Origin: Whitmania pigra
Lineage: Eukaryota > Annelida > Clitellata > Hirudinida > Haemopidae
Direction of reading: 5' to 3'
Assembly: GCA_021613335.1 (NCBI GenBank)
Contig: JAJTWR010000021.1
Span: 2,872,001-2,936,000, forward strand
Length of the DNA stretch: 64,000 nucleotides
The notes beneath the pieces were generated by a model, which saw only the letters and a program-made list of their open reading frames with translations, was not told the origin of the DNA and did not search any database. This document shows positions 22,013 through 33,680 of the stretch, piece by piece; position 1 is the first letter of the stretch, and each line of letters begins with the position of its first letter. Both the position numbers and the translations under genes were made by a program.

Positions 22013-25000
22013 ATGAACATTGACAGTGACTCTCCAAGACAGACCTTGCAAAAAGGTTTTGTGAAATCCTTACAAGGGATTTTAAAACTACTTCAAATTG
22101 TTAGTAAACAAAGTCTCACAACGAATTGGCAAGAAAATAAACCACATTTTCTTCTTAGCTGCTTTCTATACTGACATTTGCATTGTCAAGTTCTTCAAAT
22201 TGGGGCAATCATGGTGGAGGATGGGTTGGCTTCGTATCAATTAGTGGCTTCTTCAATGCCACAATATGGTTTATCCTTCATCTCTTCAATACTGTCCCTC
22301 CAGTATTTGTCAATTACTTCATCGTGAGTTTTGCAATTTTGTTACCAGTTTAGTAAACTATGTATCAATTTCAATAATTCAAATTTTCAATTGTCTCTAA
22401 TTAGCTTTTGAAATGACTGATTGACCAGTTTTGTCTTTTTAATTTCTTTTGCTGAATTCGACTTGCAGGAGCTGATAACTTATGGACTATTCTCTTTGTT
22501 TTTCTTAATAGCAGGCATTGTTGCTGCTTCCAAGAGTTATTTAGATGGGACTATTGTTGCTGCAGCGGTTTGTCTAAATTTATTAAATTTTAATAAGAAA
22601 ATGCTAGCAATTTATGTAATTTAGAAAACAGGTAAATTATATAAAGCAAGTAGCAGGATAAAAATCCTTGAAAAATTAATCAGATATTCAATGTGCTCTA
22701 AGTCAATAAAACAATTACTTACAGTAAAAACTGCTGATATGGACACTTTAATTTTCAATTTAATTTGCATCTAAATGTCACTGTGAGCAGTTTTGCCCTA
22801 CATCTAGATATAATTTCTTCGGAGCAGCCGCCTTCACTCGGTTGGTTGGTTATTTATTAACGTCCATTTCATAACTAGATGATTAGGATGGGGACAACAA
22901 TAGAAGAGAACAACGGGAAACAACAAACATCGAGGTGCAACCAGTCCAAAAAAATAAAAAAATAAAAAAATAAATAAATACATACATACATATATAAATA
23001 AGTAAACCAAGTAAGTGATGATATATGCAAACAAGTGAGTAATGTCAATCGATGTCACAAAATAATTATGTACAGAGTTTATGTACAGTCAGAAGTCTTC
23101 ATCAAATCAGGTTTCTTCTCTTTTCTTGGACCCACTGGAATATGAGATCTATGCTAGCCAGTGATGGGCACAAATCAAATCAAATCTCAATGGTCAAATC
23201 TCAAATAGAATCAAAAAATTCCAAATAGAATCAAATCCCAAACGCCCAAATACCAAATCAAATCAAATCTTCCGAAAATTTCCTGTTGCCCTATCTTCGC
23301 AAATTTTTCGAGCAAAACACAATGAAATTAACAGCCAACATTTTTACAGTTTTATTATTTTTTTTTATTTATTTATTGAAACCAAAAAGAGGTGTCTGAT
23401 AACCAGTACATATAGATAATCAGTACATATTACCGTTTAAAAAAATCATTAAAACTCAGTTTTCTGTTCCCTCAAGAGCAACAGTGACTCCACAGTTGGT
23501 GCTGATAATCGATTTCTTCTGGCAGAGACGAAAGCACCTGAAATTGAAAACAGTCTCTCCACACTTCCAGATGATGCCGGGATGCTTAGAAGTCTACGCG
23601 CAAGTCGTTGTAGTTTTGGAAAGCGTTGACCATTAGCTGCCCAAAATTGTTCAGGAGTGATGTTGTGGTCCGTTTGAGCATTAAGATACACTGAATGTTC
23701 TTCGTCCTCTTTGTCAATAACCTGCAATATATATATATTATTTAATAATTAACGTACATTTCCAATCCAATATAATTTGTTCATACCTGAGGACAATGGT
23801 ATCTTGCAAAAATGCTCCGCCGACCAGAACTGGTAGTTGGTTCAGGTAGATTCTTTTCTGTTTGGCATGAGGTTTTAGACTGTGAAGCGTGAGACCCTGT
23901 TATTTCATCTGACTTTATTGAATCCATCATGTGAAGAAGAAGAGATCTTGCCTAATTGGCTGATGGGATTATTAATGTAGGACTTTTCTGTGAGCCACTG
24001 TCAGTAAAATGCGAATCAAGGAGCGGGGTGGTACCAAAAGGAACTAGTTTGAAACGACTATCCAACACAGTTGAGACCACATACTCTGGTCTTCTCATAG
24101 ATTCCTGGAATCGGTTATGAAGAGCTGCACGAAGGTTTTTTTTTCAGAGCAATTAACTGGGTTTGACAATTTGAAACTGCTTCATCAATCCCAATTAATG
24201 CAGGTATCACTTGCGAAATTGTGACACCATCACCTTGCAGCACCTGTGTTGCTTCTTCAAATGGCTCAAGTAAAGAGACAAGCTCAAGCAGCAAAGAACG
24301 TGAAACCGTGATTCGAGGGACACGTGCACTTGAGCTGAATTTGACTTCCCTGGCTTTAACTAGAGTTTCATTAACCGCCTTCCATACTGCATCTTGAGAT
24401 AATCTTCTTAGCATTATCAGATTAGAGTTCCATCTGGTAGGCACAGCGGCTAACAAAGTCAAACCATCTGATTTTTTCTGGAGCTCTTCATTCCATCTTT
24501 ATTTCAATGATTTGAAAAAGCAAATCAAATCAAAAAAGGCAAATCTAATCGAATCAAAATCACTGAGGCAAAAATCGAATCCAACAATGTTCAAATCAAA
24601 TCGCAACCTTGCCTAAATCACGATTCAAATCATTTCAAATCGCAATCGCGATTTATTTTGCCCATCACTGATGCTAGCATGATTGCTAAGCATAGTTCTC
24701 AAGTCCAGTGTCTGTATCTTGAGCTTCGACCTGATGTTCCGTCTGAGGGGTTCCTGACTAGGACACTCCATGAGGAAAGGCCTAGTGGACTCCTCCATCC
24801 GAGGACAAGTTTGGCATTTGCCGCTGTTGAGCCTCTTCATTTGGAACAGGTAGCGGTTCAGATGACATCTTCCAAGCCGGAGTCTGGAGATGAGGACCTC
24901 CTTCCTCCTGGAGAATCATTGGAAGATGCTCTTTGCCGTTGTCTGTCTCTGGACTTCGTGATGGTGAGTGCCAGTGAAGGAATCCCACCTTCTCTGCCAG

Positions 25001-27630
25001 TCCTCTTCGGTCTTCCTGGCGACGAATCTTTTGGCATCTTTGATAGATGCTGGGATTTGGCGATCTATCTGGCCTCGAGTTGTCGCAAGCTTCGCCAGAG
25101 TGTCGGCCTTCTCGTTACCTGGAATGCCCACGTGGGCTGGTACCCAGACGAGAGTGACTTGCTGGTCTTGTTCCATGAAATCTGAAATCAAAGATAAAAT
25201 TCTGTGAATTTCAGGATTGTGGTAGGCATTGTTTCGATTTCTTAGGCACTGGATGGCACTAAGAGAATCACTTAAAATTACAATATTCTTGCCCTCCCCC
25301 TGGTAGGAGGTTTTTAGCAGCATCAAGCAGTCCTCGACGGCTGCTAATTCCGTTGCCGAGATGCTGCTGTCGGGCAAAGTTCTGATACTGAGCTCCACTC
25401 CTTTCTTGGGTATGAAGATTCCTATCCCTGCCTTGTCCTTCATCTTGGATGCGTCCGTGTAGCAGAGCAGGCTGGAATCACTGATTTCTTCGATCTTCTC
25501 CCTAGATACCAGCATCCTCAGAGGATCGTCGGCCGCTATTGCCAGGGTGGAGGTGTCGAAGTTGGGGTTCTTCAGTGTCCAAGGTGCTCTGATAACTTTG
25601 ACATCCAATTGTCTTGTGACGTCTTTTTGAATGTAGTCAGGCAGGAGACCTGATACCGTTTCAAAAGGGCATGGACGATTGGTCTTCTTCATCTTCCAGT
25701 GAAGCTTGCCCTTGATGCTGGAACCGCCTTCACTCATCGACCGCACGCATTTATTGCATCAAACGCTCATTCGCGTTTTTACAGAATTTGCGAATGTGAG
25801 CGCCATCTCAACAACCAGACCACAATCTCTTCTCTTAGCAACTCTTACGGCCTCTCATCTCCCAAATCCAAAACGTTGCCTCTGCAACCTCAGACATTTT
25901 TAACATAGCCTTAGTTCTTTCCCGGCTCGATATACCTATTTGAGTGAGGAACGTATAGGCTGATTTACCAACTCGCCAACCTCTCGCCCAATTTCAATGA
26001 AAACCCGTCATTGTCAAGGGCATATTCACACTTGGAGAAACCTCCGCAGAGCTCACATTTATAGTCTTCCGTCAAACCCCATCTTCACAAATTGTCTTTA
26101 GAAGGTAGTTGGTCATAAGTCGATCTTATCATAAAAGCGAAACGATTCAGAGACATCCTCCATATCTCATTCCAACTGATGGAACGTTGAACTCCCATGC
26201 GATTCATCTACCTTGCTGTGACTGCCTTAACGATTCGATCTCTTTCCATTTCCCTCCTTCTCTCCTAACCGCAGAGCATGACTCGGACCATTTTGCGAAA
26301 TAGTTCCACATTATAGTTTGACGACCCGAATAGGACCTCGCACTTTCTCGAAGGTCAGATCCGAAACTGACTTATCGATTTCGTCAATGGCAACAGCAGC
26401 CTTAGAAAAGGCACAAACTGGAACAACCACAATTTAAACCTACTCTGCAATGATTGCCTTCAATTCCTCAACAGCCTGTTTGGCTGTAGCTCTCTTGGCT
26501 CCTATCGTTCGGTGAATCATTAAACACTCGACCTAGGCTCTTTGACCTATCTTCGGAAACCGTCGACCGCTATATCAAACGAGATGCTGCAAACTTTCTC
26601 TTTAACAAGGGCAAGATTTCTCAAATCTGCAGGTCTAAAAGTCATTCGACACGACCCTATAAGGCTAATAAATTTGTCAAGAATGTTGAACAATTTCACC
26701 AAAGATACAGACCCTTAACTAAGTGCGTCTCTGGGACATTAGATCCGGCTGCATTGAGCAAAAATTGCAAAAGTGTGAAATATGTGCACAAAGGTTTTAA
26801 ATGTAATCCTTCTAATATTTACAAGTCAAAGGCATATAAGAAGTAAATTGAGTGAAATATAGTCCAATCAAGTTTATTGATAGGGGTGGCCAAAGCATGG
26901 CAATTGTTGTCAGACTTTTACCATGAGCCCTAAATTGGTAGCCCACAAACGTGACCAAAAAAAATTTTAAGGTGGTAGGAGACTAATCTAACCAAGCAAA
27001 AAAAAGATATGCATCATAAAATTTAAAGATGAAGATTTTGGTGTCACCCCTAAAATGGTGTCACGAGTTAATATGAGTTACCATGATTTATTAATACCAG
27101 GCATTGGTAAACGAGTGATTAAGACTTTGGCTTTGGTGGGACTCCATTAGGAGTTCAAATCCAAACCTCTCTCAAGAGCTTTTATAACTAATACCTTATG
27201 ATTTTATTCCATCAAATGAGAGAATTTATGATAACTTGGATTCAGACATGGAATAGACGTTCTTATTTTGAAAAATATCTATATTCGTTATACTTGATTT
27301 ACGACATTCCCCGGCTAAAGTTTTCTGGGGCCGGGTCGCCAAAAAAGCCGGGGTCGGGGTTCCCGATCAATTCCTAGCCCACACCCCGCGCACTTCCCTA
27401 GCGGCGCCACTATATTCAAGCTGTGAGCACATGCCTGTAAATAATACTTCTTATTTTCATTCTTTATATTTAAATCTTATATTCAATCAAATTGTTATTT
27501 ACAGGTGTTCGCCTTTTTGAGTTTTTTAGCATTTTTGCTGGACACATTAGCTCAAGGAATGGAAATATACAAACACTGGATATCGAGAAATGAAAGGAAA
27601 ACAGCTGTGCCAACACAGGAACCAGTCTAA
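22013..27630 (+). CDS. MARVEL-domain four-TM protein (CMTM/plasmolipin-like), 4 exons
   Basis: Four exons join in frame, all in phase 0, to 158 residues: 22013-22099 (ATG, donor GTTAGT), 22159-22323 (acceptor TTCTTCTTAG, donor GTGAGT), 22469-22567 (acceptor TTGCAG, donor GTTTGT) and 27505-27630 (acceptor TTTACAG, stop TAA). AATAAA follows at 27672. Residues 21-39 (QGILKLLQILLSILTFAL) are TM1, about 51-73 TM2 (WVGFVSISGFFNATIWFILH), 85-105 TM3 (ELITYGLFSLFFLIAGIVAA) and 112-134 TM4 (AAAVFAFLSFLAFLLDTLAQ). The Glu at the start of TM3 and the IVAA(S) run are MARVEL hallmarks. The family acts in membrane apposition and vesicle traffic; the exact member is not clear. An in-frame ATG at 21992 could add seven residues. 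The last intron (4937 bp) holds a truncated LINE, a hAT and an R2-like fragment; earlier introns are 59 and 145 bp. Confidence 0.8.
22840..25723 (-). mobile_element. 5'-truncated RNase H LINE with 12 bp target duplication
   Basis: CCGCCTTCACTC at 22828-22839 and 25724-25735 is a target-site duplication. Minus-strand sense: from 25723 an RNase H domain reads YTDASKMKDKAGIGIFI, then ATELAAVEDCLMLL, ILSDSLSAIQCLR and VTLVWVPAHVGIPGNEKAD, so the acidic positions and the HVGIPGNE-x-AD motif are visible. A CxxC..H-like tail (SGKCQTCPRMEESTRP) follows. The 3' UTR ends in the hairpin ATCC...GGACG and TTAATAAATAACCAACC. EN and RT are absent: reverse transcription stopped early. A hAT (23159-24670) interrupts it. 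RNase H suggests the I/R1 group. It lies antisense in an intron of the MARVEL gene. Confidence 0.85.
23159..24670 (-). mobile_element. hAT element with 8 bp duplication ATGCTAGC
   Basis: The termini CAGTGATGGGCA and TGCCCATCACTG are perfect inverted repeats flanked by ATGCTAGC (23151-23158 and 24671-24678). Transposase pieces lie on the minus strand: LLAAVPTRWNSNLIMLRRL (TRWNS motif), VSLLEPFEEATQVLQGDG (LQGE-like) and, at 23727-23449, the dimerisation domain with LARRLLSIPASSGSVERLFS and NRLSAPTVESLLLL. The N-terminal half and much of the core are missing, so it is not autonomous. The subterminal regions are dense in AAATC repeats. Confidence 0.9.
25736..26760 (-). pseudogene. R2/NeSL-like LINE, second degraded copy
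   Basis: Parts align with the copy at 18.18-18.66 kb: the blocks around ACTGACTTATCGATTTCGTC, GCAACAGCAGCCTTAG..AAACTGGAACAACCACAA and CAGGTCTAAAAGTCATTCG. A CELCGGFSKCEYALDNDGF-like Cys-rich run on the minus strand near 26.0 kb may be an N-terminal zinc finger. Internal deletions and many stops. The LINE at 22840-25723 inserted into its edge. Confidence 0.55.
26765..27500. other. intron sequence, no feature assigned
   Basis: Last part of the MARVEL gene's long intron. Two stretches look like worn hAT termini (TAGGGGTGGCCAAAGC near 26882; a C/G-rich block with CCCCGGC and GCCGGGGTCGGGG near 27310-27410), but they do not pair as one element. Confidence 0.35.
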
Positions 27631-28237
27631 ATGTTTCTAAACGAGATTTTTTAATTACTTCGTTTCAATTCAATAAAAATTTTGAACCGCTTTTTAAATT
27701 ATTATTATTATTATTTGATATATATTTAGTAATTTACTAGCCATATCAAAACAAGATTTCTTCATTTTTTAAAGTAAGCTCTTGTCGGATTGAAAAAGTA
27801 AATAAGTAAAGCCTGCAAAAATAAACTTCAGGATAAAAACTATGACTACGTTTATTTTGTTGAAAACTGATTTTTATGAAATGCAATTTGACCTTATGCA
27901 TGATTTCAAACTTCTTCTTTAGCATGCTTGAGTGATTTTTATTGCTTTTTAGGCTTGAATGTTAGCTATAAATATGGTTATGGTCGCGACTACACAAAAT
28001 TTGAAAAACGTAAAATCTTTGTCAGTCTAATGTGTATTAGTCTGGGATGGGCTCCAAAGAGGGGGGCTATTAGTCTGGAAGGCATTTTGCCCGTGACGTG
28101 TCCAGTGTATAGTCTCTCGACGACTTGATGGTATCGGCCATTATGACTTTAATCAAAGTGGTGACATATACTGTATTCCGCAATTTTTCGAGATTAGGGT
28201 TTTAAAATATTATAATCGCCCATGAAAAATGTCTGAA

Positions 28238-28293
28238 TTTATTTATTTATTTATTTGATTATAGTCCGTTGCATAACTGAGATGATTTGGACT
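28238..28293 (-). repeat. LINE/SINE tail-only insertion, 56 bp
   Basis: AAATGTCTGAA at 28227-28237 and 28294-28304 is a perfect 11 bp duplication. Minus-strand sense begins AGTCCAAATCATCTCAG, closes GCAACGGACT and ends in ATAATCAAATAAATAAAT. The stretch from the MARVEL gene's poly(A) signal to here holds a frame GLNVSYKYGYGRDYTKFE after a good acceptor (about 27953) that I do not recognise. Confidence 0.85.
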
Positions 28294-28479
28294 AAATGTC
28301 TGAATAGTTTGTTTTTCTTTTTATTTCTTGCTCGGGATTGTGTACATGAGAGATGTTTCGGATTGGTCGTCTTCGTGCTGTCGCGCGTTGATATGATTGG
28401 CTGAGGAGTGACAGTGTGCACATTTGATTTGAGCGGGGTTATCCAACTGATGACTTAGATTGAGTCTTTCGAAGGATGT

Positions 28480-29120
28480 GAATTGGCCAGTTTCATCCTG
28501 AAGTTATGGATCAAAAACTAGTCCGGGAAGACCTCAAAAACTTTCTGAATGTGAGAAACGAGTTGTCCTCCGCGAAGCTTCCAAGGGATTTAGCTCAACA
28601 AGAAACTTAAAATTAAGTTAAATTTGGAAGTTAGTTGATGGACCATTTTGATGCCTTCAGAATAGTTTTCTGAAGTTTGTTAAGGATCAGCCCGAGCCAC
28701 TTTTAACGGAGGCTTATCTGAACTCGTCTTCTTGGAATGAAAGCAGAAGGCACTAAAACATGTTGAAACACTGGACCAGTATCTCTTTCCGCTGTGTGAC
28801 AAATTTAAAGATGATTAAGTCATTTTTCAGCGTGACTATAGCAGCACATATCAAACACTTTTTTCCAGGAGAAGAATTTGATGGGTCTGAAGTGTCCATT
28901 TCGCTTCCAGGACTTAAACCCTATTAAAAACGTGTGAAGATTGCTTGCTAGAAAGGTATGCTCCAATGGGAAGCAATATTTGAGTGTTCAGGAACTGAAA
29001 GATGCTTGGAATAAGGTCTGGAAGGAACTGGATAAAATTAACTTGAAACCTTTCTTGGATTCATTAAAAAATAGAGTTCAAGAGTTAATTATTAAGAAAA
29101 GAGACGCGATACATTACTGA
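28480..29120 (+). pseudogene. Tc1-like transposase, decayed
   Basis: Across frames: SGRPQKLSECEKRVVLREAS (N-terminal HTH region, GRPxKLSxxxxR), a middle with RDYSSTYQTLFSRRR corresponding to the DNAxxHxA block, and a C-terminus reading SVQELKDAWNKVWKEL and then FLDSLKNRVQELIIKKRD. The order and spacing fit a whole Tc1/mariner ORF with several indels. No inverted ends were identified. Confidence 0.65.
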
Positions 29121-29124
29121 GTTT

Positions 29125-29740
29125 CAAAGAAACAATAATTTAAAAGTTGTATTTTCATAAATTTGAAAATTTATGCTCCTAGTGCTTTTCACTGCTATAC
29201 TTAGTTTGGGTATTTCCAGTATTTTTCGAAAATCGCATGAAGTATTTGTCTGAGTTCAATAAATTTCATAAGTATGTAAATCTAATGTGGTTTAGTATAT
29301 TGCGTGAAAAAATGGCCTATGAGGATTCTGTACATAAAAAGTTATCGTCAAGAACCTAATTTTGCCACGCACTGCATATTAGAAAATACGAGTCTCTGCG
29401 ATAACTGCGCACCTTGAGGCTCATGAATATTCTCCTACAATTAGAGTACTCATCTCCGCTTAAAATGATTTTTGAACCGGCCAACGGTAACACAGGTTTT
29501 TAATAATTAATTTTTCATCCAGCTAGCCTTATGTAAATAATAAGTAATGTAAGTTTATGCAAATTACTAATCATATAAGAATATCGATAAAATAAGTCTT
29601 AATGTGAAATAGTTGGTGAATATTTTAATGCAATTTATTCTAAAATTGGTTAAGTTTTAAATGGTTTTTGTCGCAGGTCTTGTCCAAGGCAACGGATTTT
29701 CAATCGGCTTATTCAAGCCAACACAAACACACTATACTAC
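29125..29740. other. no gene seen
   Basis: AT-rich sequence between the Tc1 remnant and the left end of the large repeat. Nothing supported. Confidence 0.4.
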
Positions 29741-30069
29741 TTGAATAAGGCTAGCAGGGCGAAAATTCCCATTGTTAAAAATCTTGTTTTATGATGCTAG
29801 CAGGTTCAAAAATCTTTTTAACTAATAAACCAATGTCAAAGTAAAATTTCAATCAACGTCAATCATCTTTTGTATCCGATTATGCCATCAAGTTGAGTTA
29901 CTCTAAGTTGCGATCTGTAAGTTCTTTATCATCAATAGTGAGGAACAATGAATAATTAAATTTAAATGTAGATAATATGCCGATAAATATGCTTTGTAAA
30001 CGATAAATCCGAATATGGTTTTTGTAAAATAAACAGTTTTTCGCATAATTTCGAACTTGAACATAATAC

Positions 30070-30360
30070 TGTTGTAAACGTTGCTGCGGAATAATTAAGT
30101 TCATATTACTAATGTAATTAAATTTATATTTAATTATATTTGGTATCTTAATGCACGAGGTTTTGTTATTATTGCTACAAAATCACCTAATCACCTGACT
30201 TAACAATCAGACAACTCAGAAGCCCAAATATCCATTTGCATCCTTAAGTACCTCAATTTTTAAACAACTTAACTTCTGTTATTCAGTTTTGTTAACTGAA
30301 TCCTTGTTCTAATAAACTTATTAGTTAACTTGCTAATTTGCGGACTAACAGGTTATTTCA
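30070..30360. mobile_element. probable solo LTR, 291 bp
   Basis: The unit begins TGTTGTAAACG and ends GGTTATTTCA, so TG...CA, and is flanked by ATAC at 30066-30069 and 30361-30364. The other copy of the host repeat has the empty site (ACATAATACAAACAAAC, near 14345) with a single ATAC. A 4 bp duplication and TG/CA ends suit a solo LTR left by recombination of a Gypsy-type element. No coding sequence. Confidence 0.7.
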
Positions 30361-31354
30361 ATACAAACAAACAAATATCTGTAATCATTTATATTAAAAA
30401 AATAATAAGCCAGATATTTTATAGTTAAAATGACTTTTGGTTTACTTATTATTTGAACATCATTTGCTAATGACATTGCGTTTAGTGTCACTCAGCGCAT
30501 TTTCGATTGTCACTGGAATTAACTTCGGTTTTGTGATTCAATGAATTATTATTTCTTAGACGTTTAAACTGCAAACCACAAGTAGTGAAAGCACCTCTGA
30601 AGTTAAGTATCCAAACGAAAAGTTGAAAACGAAGAGTTCATTGCAAAGCAAATTTTTTAAACAACTTTATTGTTTTATTGAAATCTTGTATCTGGACCTG
30701 AATGTTCCTTTGTGTGACCCTGATATACTACGCTTAGCTGAATTAAATGTAAGACTGTTAACAATTAATAATTTTATTGACATTAATCTTGCAATAATTA
30801 ACAATCAATTAATAGTTTAAAAAACCAAGTAAATTGAAAACAAAATGAGAATCGAATTTAATTCATTAAACAATATTTTTCAAGAAGCCAGGAATAACGG
30901 AGATTAATGTTAGCACATGGAACCTTACTAAGGCTAAATTAACTCTTATTATAATTGTTCAGTTCAATCGTTCATTACGTAGGCTTCGACTAACCAGTCT
31001 TTTAAGATTACTTCTCGATGTCGGGCACTCCGTTCACAGCCGGATGTTCTGAACTGTTTCTCAAGTGATACAGATGTGGTTGGTATGCATAATACCGTAC
31101 GAACAAAAGATGACGATTTTGGAAAATGACACGCTTTAACTTTCCACCATAAATCAATAACTAATTTTTAACCATTATCAGTAACCGCGAAATTTTTGGT
31201 TCTTCTCTGAACTTCACACTCTGATTCTGAATCATTAAGAGTCACACCAGTCCAGATTGGTTCAGCAAGTAATCAAGGGAAATAATTTAATTGTCTTGAA
31301 ATCAATTAATCGCTTACAATTCTTAACGGCAATTTAATCGTTAAGACATTCCTT

Positions 31355-32730
31355 GGATCTTTTCCAGATAAGTCATTAGTGCAAAAAGTGCACAGGCGAA
31401 AAGTTAAGCCCCGCCACTTTATGTTAATGCACGCACGCAACCAGGGTTTCTTTCAGGCATTATTGTTCGGGGGGGCATTTCATGAGTTCGGGGGGGCGGC
31501 AGTTTTTCGTGCCAAATACAAGTTTAAAATCAAATCACGCATAACCTCAGATCCGCTAAATGATCTTTCTACTGAAGCAGTTGTTACTGGAATTACAAGA
31601 AGAATTTCACAAAGCCTTTGTAGTTCACAGTATCCCAAATCAGCTTCCAGTATTTTGTTCAATGGGTTTTCATCCATTTTGTACTTTTTGCACTCAACCA
31701 TAGATTTTAAGAAAAATTTACAAGATTTTAAATCCGCGAGTACAGCTTCTGCATTTAGAATGGGAAAGTTGTTACAAAAAGTTATGATGTCTTCTTCTTG
31801 AATACCTGACATTGATTCAAAAGTCTCAAATTGATTTGCAAATAACATAATCTCAATCGATTTGTCATTAAATCTGTCTTAAATTTCTTTGATGACAGTT
31901 TCACAATACCTCTTCATTCCTGTTAATACGCTTTTAGCACTTTCATCTTCAACCAGGTGTGTTTCTAATTTGATCTCATCAACTTTGCATTTAATCTTTT
32001 TTTGTAAATGACTCTCGGTATCTTCGCACTGCTTCACAATATCATTCAAGTGCAATTTTGTTGAAGTAATCAATGGGATGACTTTAGTCAAACTTAAATC
32101 TTTTTTTTTTGTAAAGCATTGCTGAGAAAAGAGAAAAAAAAAATTTTTCGGGGGGGCGATGACTGAGCTCCGGGGGGGCTTAGCCCCCCGAAAGTATGCC
32201 TGAAAGAAACCCTGCACGCAACCTTGACCTATTTCTGTTGTCTAGAAAATTGAATATTTAAACGCACGCCACAAAGACAACTCCTTATCTGCCTCTAGGC
32301 TCATTTTGTGCAAAAATTTTCTACGTTAAAAACTTAAAGAACTTAAAACCTGAAATGAACTTTCTGACGCTTTCGACTCTCGTTCATGACAAGGAGACGG
32401 CAATACATTTTTTTGCAAAGCCGCGGGGCCATCAGCAACGTTTATGCGACAATGGCCACCAAATGACACTTTCAACTGTTTCTGACAGGTGGAGGTGTAA
32501 TGCCCGACAGTGTCGGCAAGAAATCGGTCTTCGAAAGTTTAGTGGAGCGTGAGTTCGTTTGGAGGCAAAGGTACCGAAATGCGGACCTTTTCAAGCAAAT
32601 TATTAATGACATGTCTCAATTTCACCCTCTTCAATAAAAACTAAAAGTATGAGTTTCATATCCTCTTTTTTATAATCTTTTTTGGGTGGCGGGAGTTAAC
32701 TTTTTGGAGGGGGTTATCTGGAAAAGATCC
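31355..32730 (+). mobile_element. Merlin-type (ISXO2-like) element, internally deleted
   Basis: GGATCTTTTCCAGATAA at the left is inverted as TTATCTGGAAAAGATCC at the right, with an 8 bp duplication CATTCCTT (31347-31354, 32731-32738); copy 1 of the host repeat has the empty site. The frame 32355-32552 reads TLVHDKETAIHFF, then LCDNGHQMTLS and DRWRCNARQCRQEIGLRK, the N-terminal zinc-ribbon-like part of IS1016/ISXO2-type transposases. Soon after comes WRQRYRNADLFKQIINDM, which looks like the C-terminal end. The DDE-type catalytic core is gone. A hAT (31442-32214) is nested inside; without it the element is 595 bp. Confidence 0.75.
31442..32214 (-). mobile_element. nested hAT with 8 bp duplication CACGCAAC
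   Basis: CAGGGTTTCTTTCAGGCAT and ATGCCTGAAAGAAACCCTG are perfect inverted ends, flanked by CACGCAAC (31434-31441, 32215-32222). G-runs (CGGGGGGGC) lie just inside. Minus frames: 31848-31480 ends in LQRLCEILLVIPVTTASVER and SFSGSEVMR, the hAT dimerisation region; 32217-31879 shows an earlier helical part. A short, deleted derivative. Confidence 0.9.
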
Positions 32731-32967
32731 CATTCCTTAACGTGGGAAACCCTTATTAAATGCCAACTGGAATTCTAACTCATCAACTTACATAATTCGA
32801 AAAGTTCGAGGAAAAACTCATAGGAGGTTTTAAAAGAAATTAGACTATCTGAGTAACAGGCTCTAAAGTGATTAACTTTGTGTTGCATGGCATAAGTTGC
32901 ACATCCATCAATAAGCTGACGGAAACTCAGGGCATCTGGAATGCTATATGCTATTCTTTATATACAT

Positions 32968-33626
32968 CAGTGATGAGCAAATCAAATCGCGATTTCGGCA
33001 AGGTTACGATTCGATTTGAACGTTGTTGTATTCGATTTTGGCCTCCGCGATTTTGATTTTATTCGATTTGCATTTTTTTCCATTCGATTTACGGATTTTT
33101 CCCTATGGTTCTATTAATGAGAGTGCTGAAAATTTTGAACGTAACATCACTAAGGAACCCCCTATGAAAAAGTCCAAAGCAGAAGAGCTCAATGACATTT
33201 TATGCCAGCCAACATTTGGATTGTGCTCAAGAAAATATCTTGACACACATTAAGAAAAAAAATGAAATTTTACGAAACAACAAAGGAATGTCCCAAAATC
33301 TTGAAAAACTTGAAGTCTTGTCTAAACTCATTTCCACCCTCCTCTGTTGAAGCACACAGGTGTTTCAATGCTGCTGGACTGCTTATTTTAAAGTTGAAGT
33401 CATCGTTAAGTGATGAGATGATTGATTCTTTGTGCTTTGCACGCAACTACTTTATCCGCAAATCATTCTTCTTTATAGATGAGTAATAAATAAGGTAATT
33501 AAGATTCAGTATGTTGTCTCTAACTACGTTTAAACATTGCTTGAATTACTTAATTACTTAAGTAATATTTTAAAAATTACTTGTTACTTAAGTACTTTTT
33601 TCAAGTCTGCTTGAACCCAGCACTAG
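32968..33626 (+). mobile_element. hAT remnant with mismatched ends
   Basis: Left end CAGTGATGAGCAAATC resembles the hAT at 23159. The right end, rich in TTACTTAAGTAA motifs and ending CCAGCACTAG, resembles a different hAT type. Inside, 33341-33486 reads SVEAHRCFNAAGLLILKLKS and then LSDEMIDSLCFARNYF, a hAT dimerisation domain. It replaces about 1.1 kb of the host repeat relative to copy 1. Could be two elements fused by deletion. Confidence 0.6.
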
Positions 33627-33680
33627 TCAGGGGGCCGTTTCTCCTCTGCGCCCCTCCCCCCAAATTACGTCCCTCAGAGC

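Noticed and set aside
24658..25185. Plus-strand frame of 175 codons
   Set aside because: It is antisense to the LINE RNase H region, whose minus-strand frame has recognisable catalytic motifs.
26870..27413. A hAT bounded by TAGGGGTGGCC and a CCCTAG end
   Set aside because: The two ends do not pair as inverted repeats and no 8 bp duplication is found; they may be scraps of two elements.
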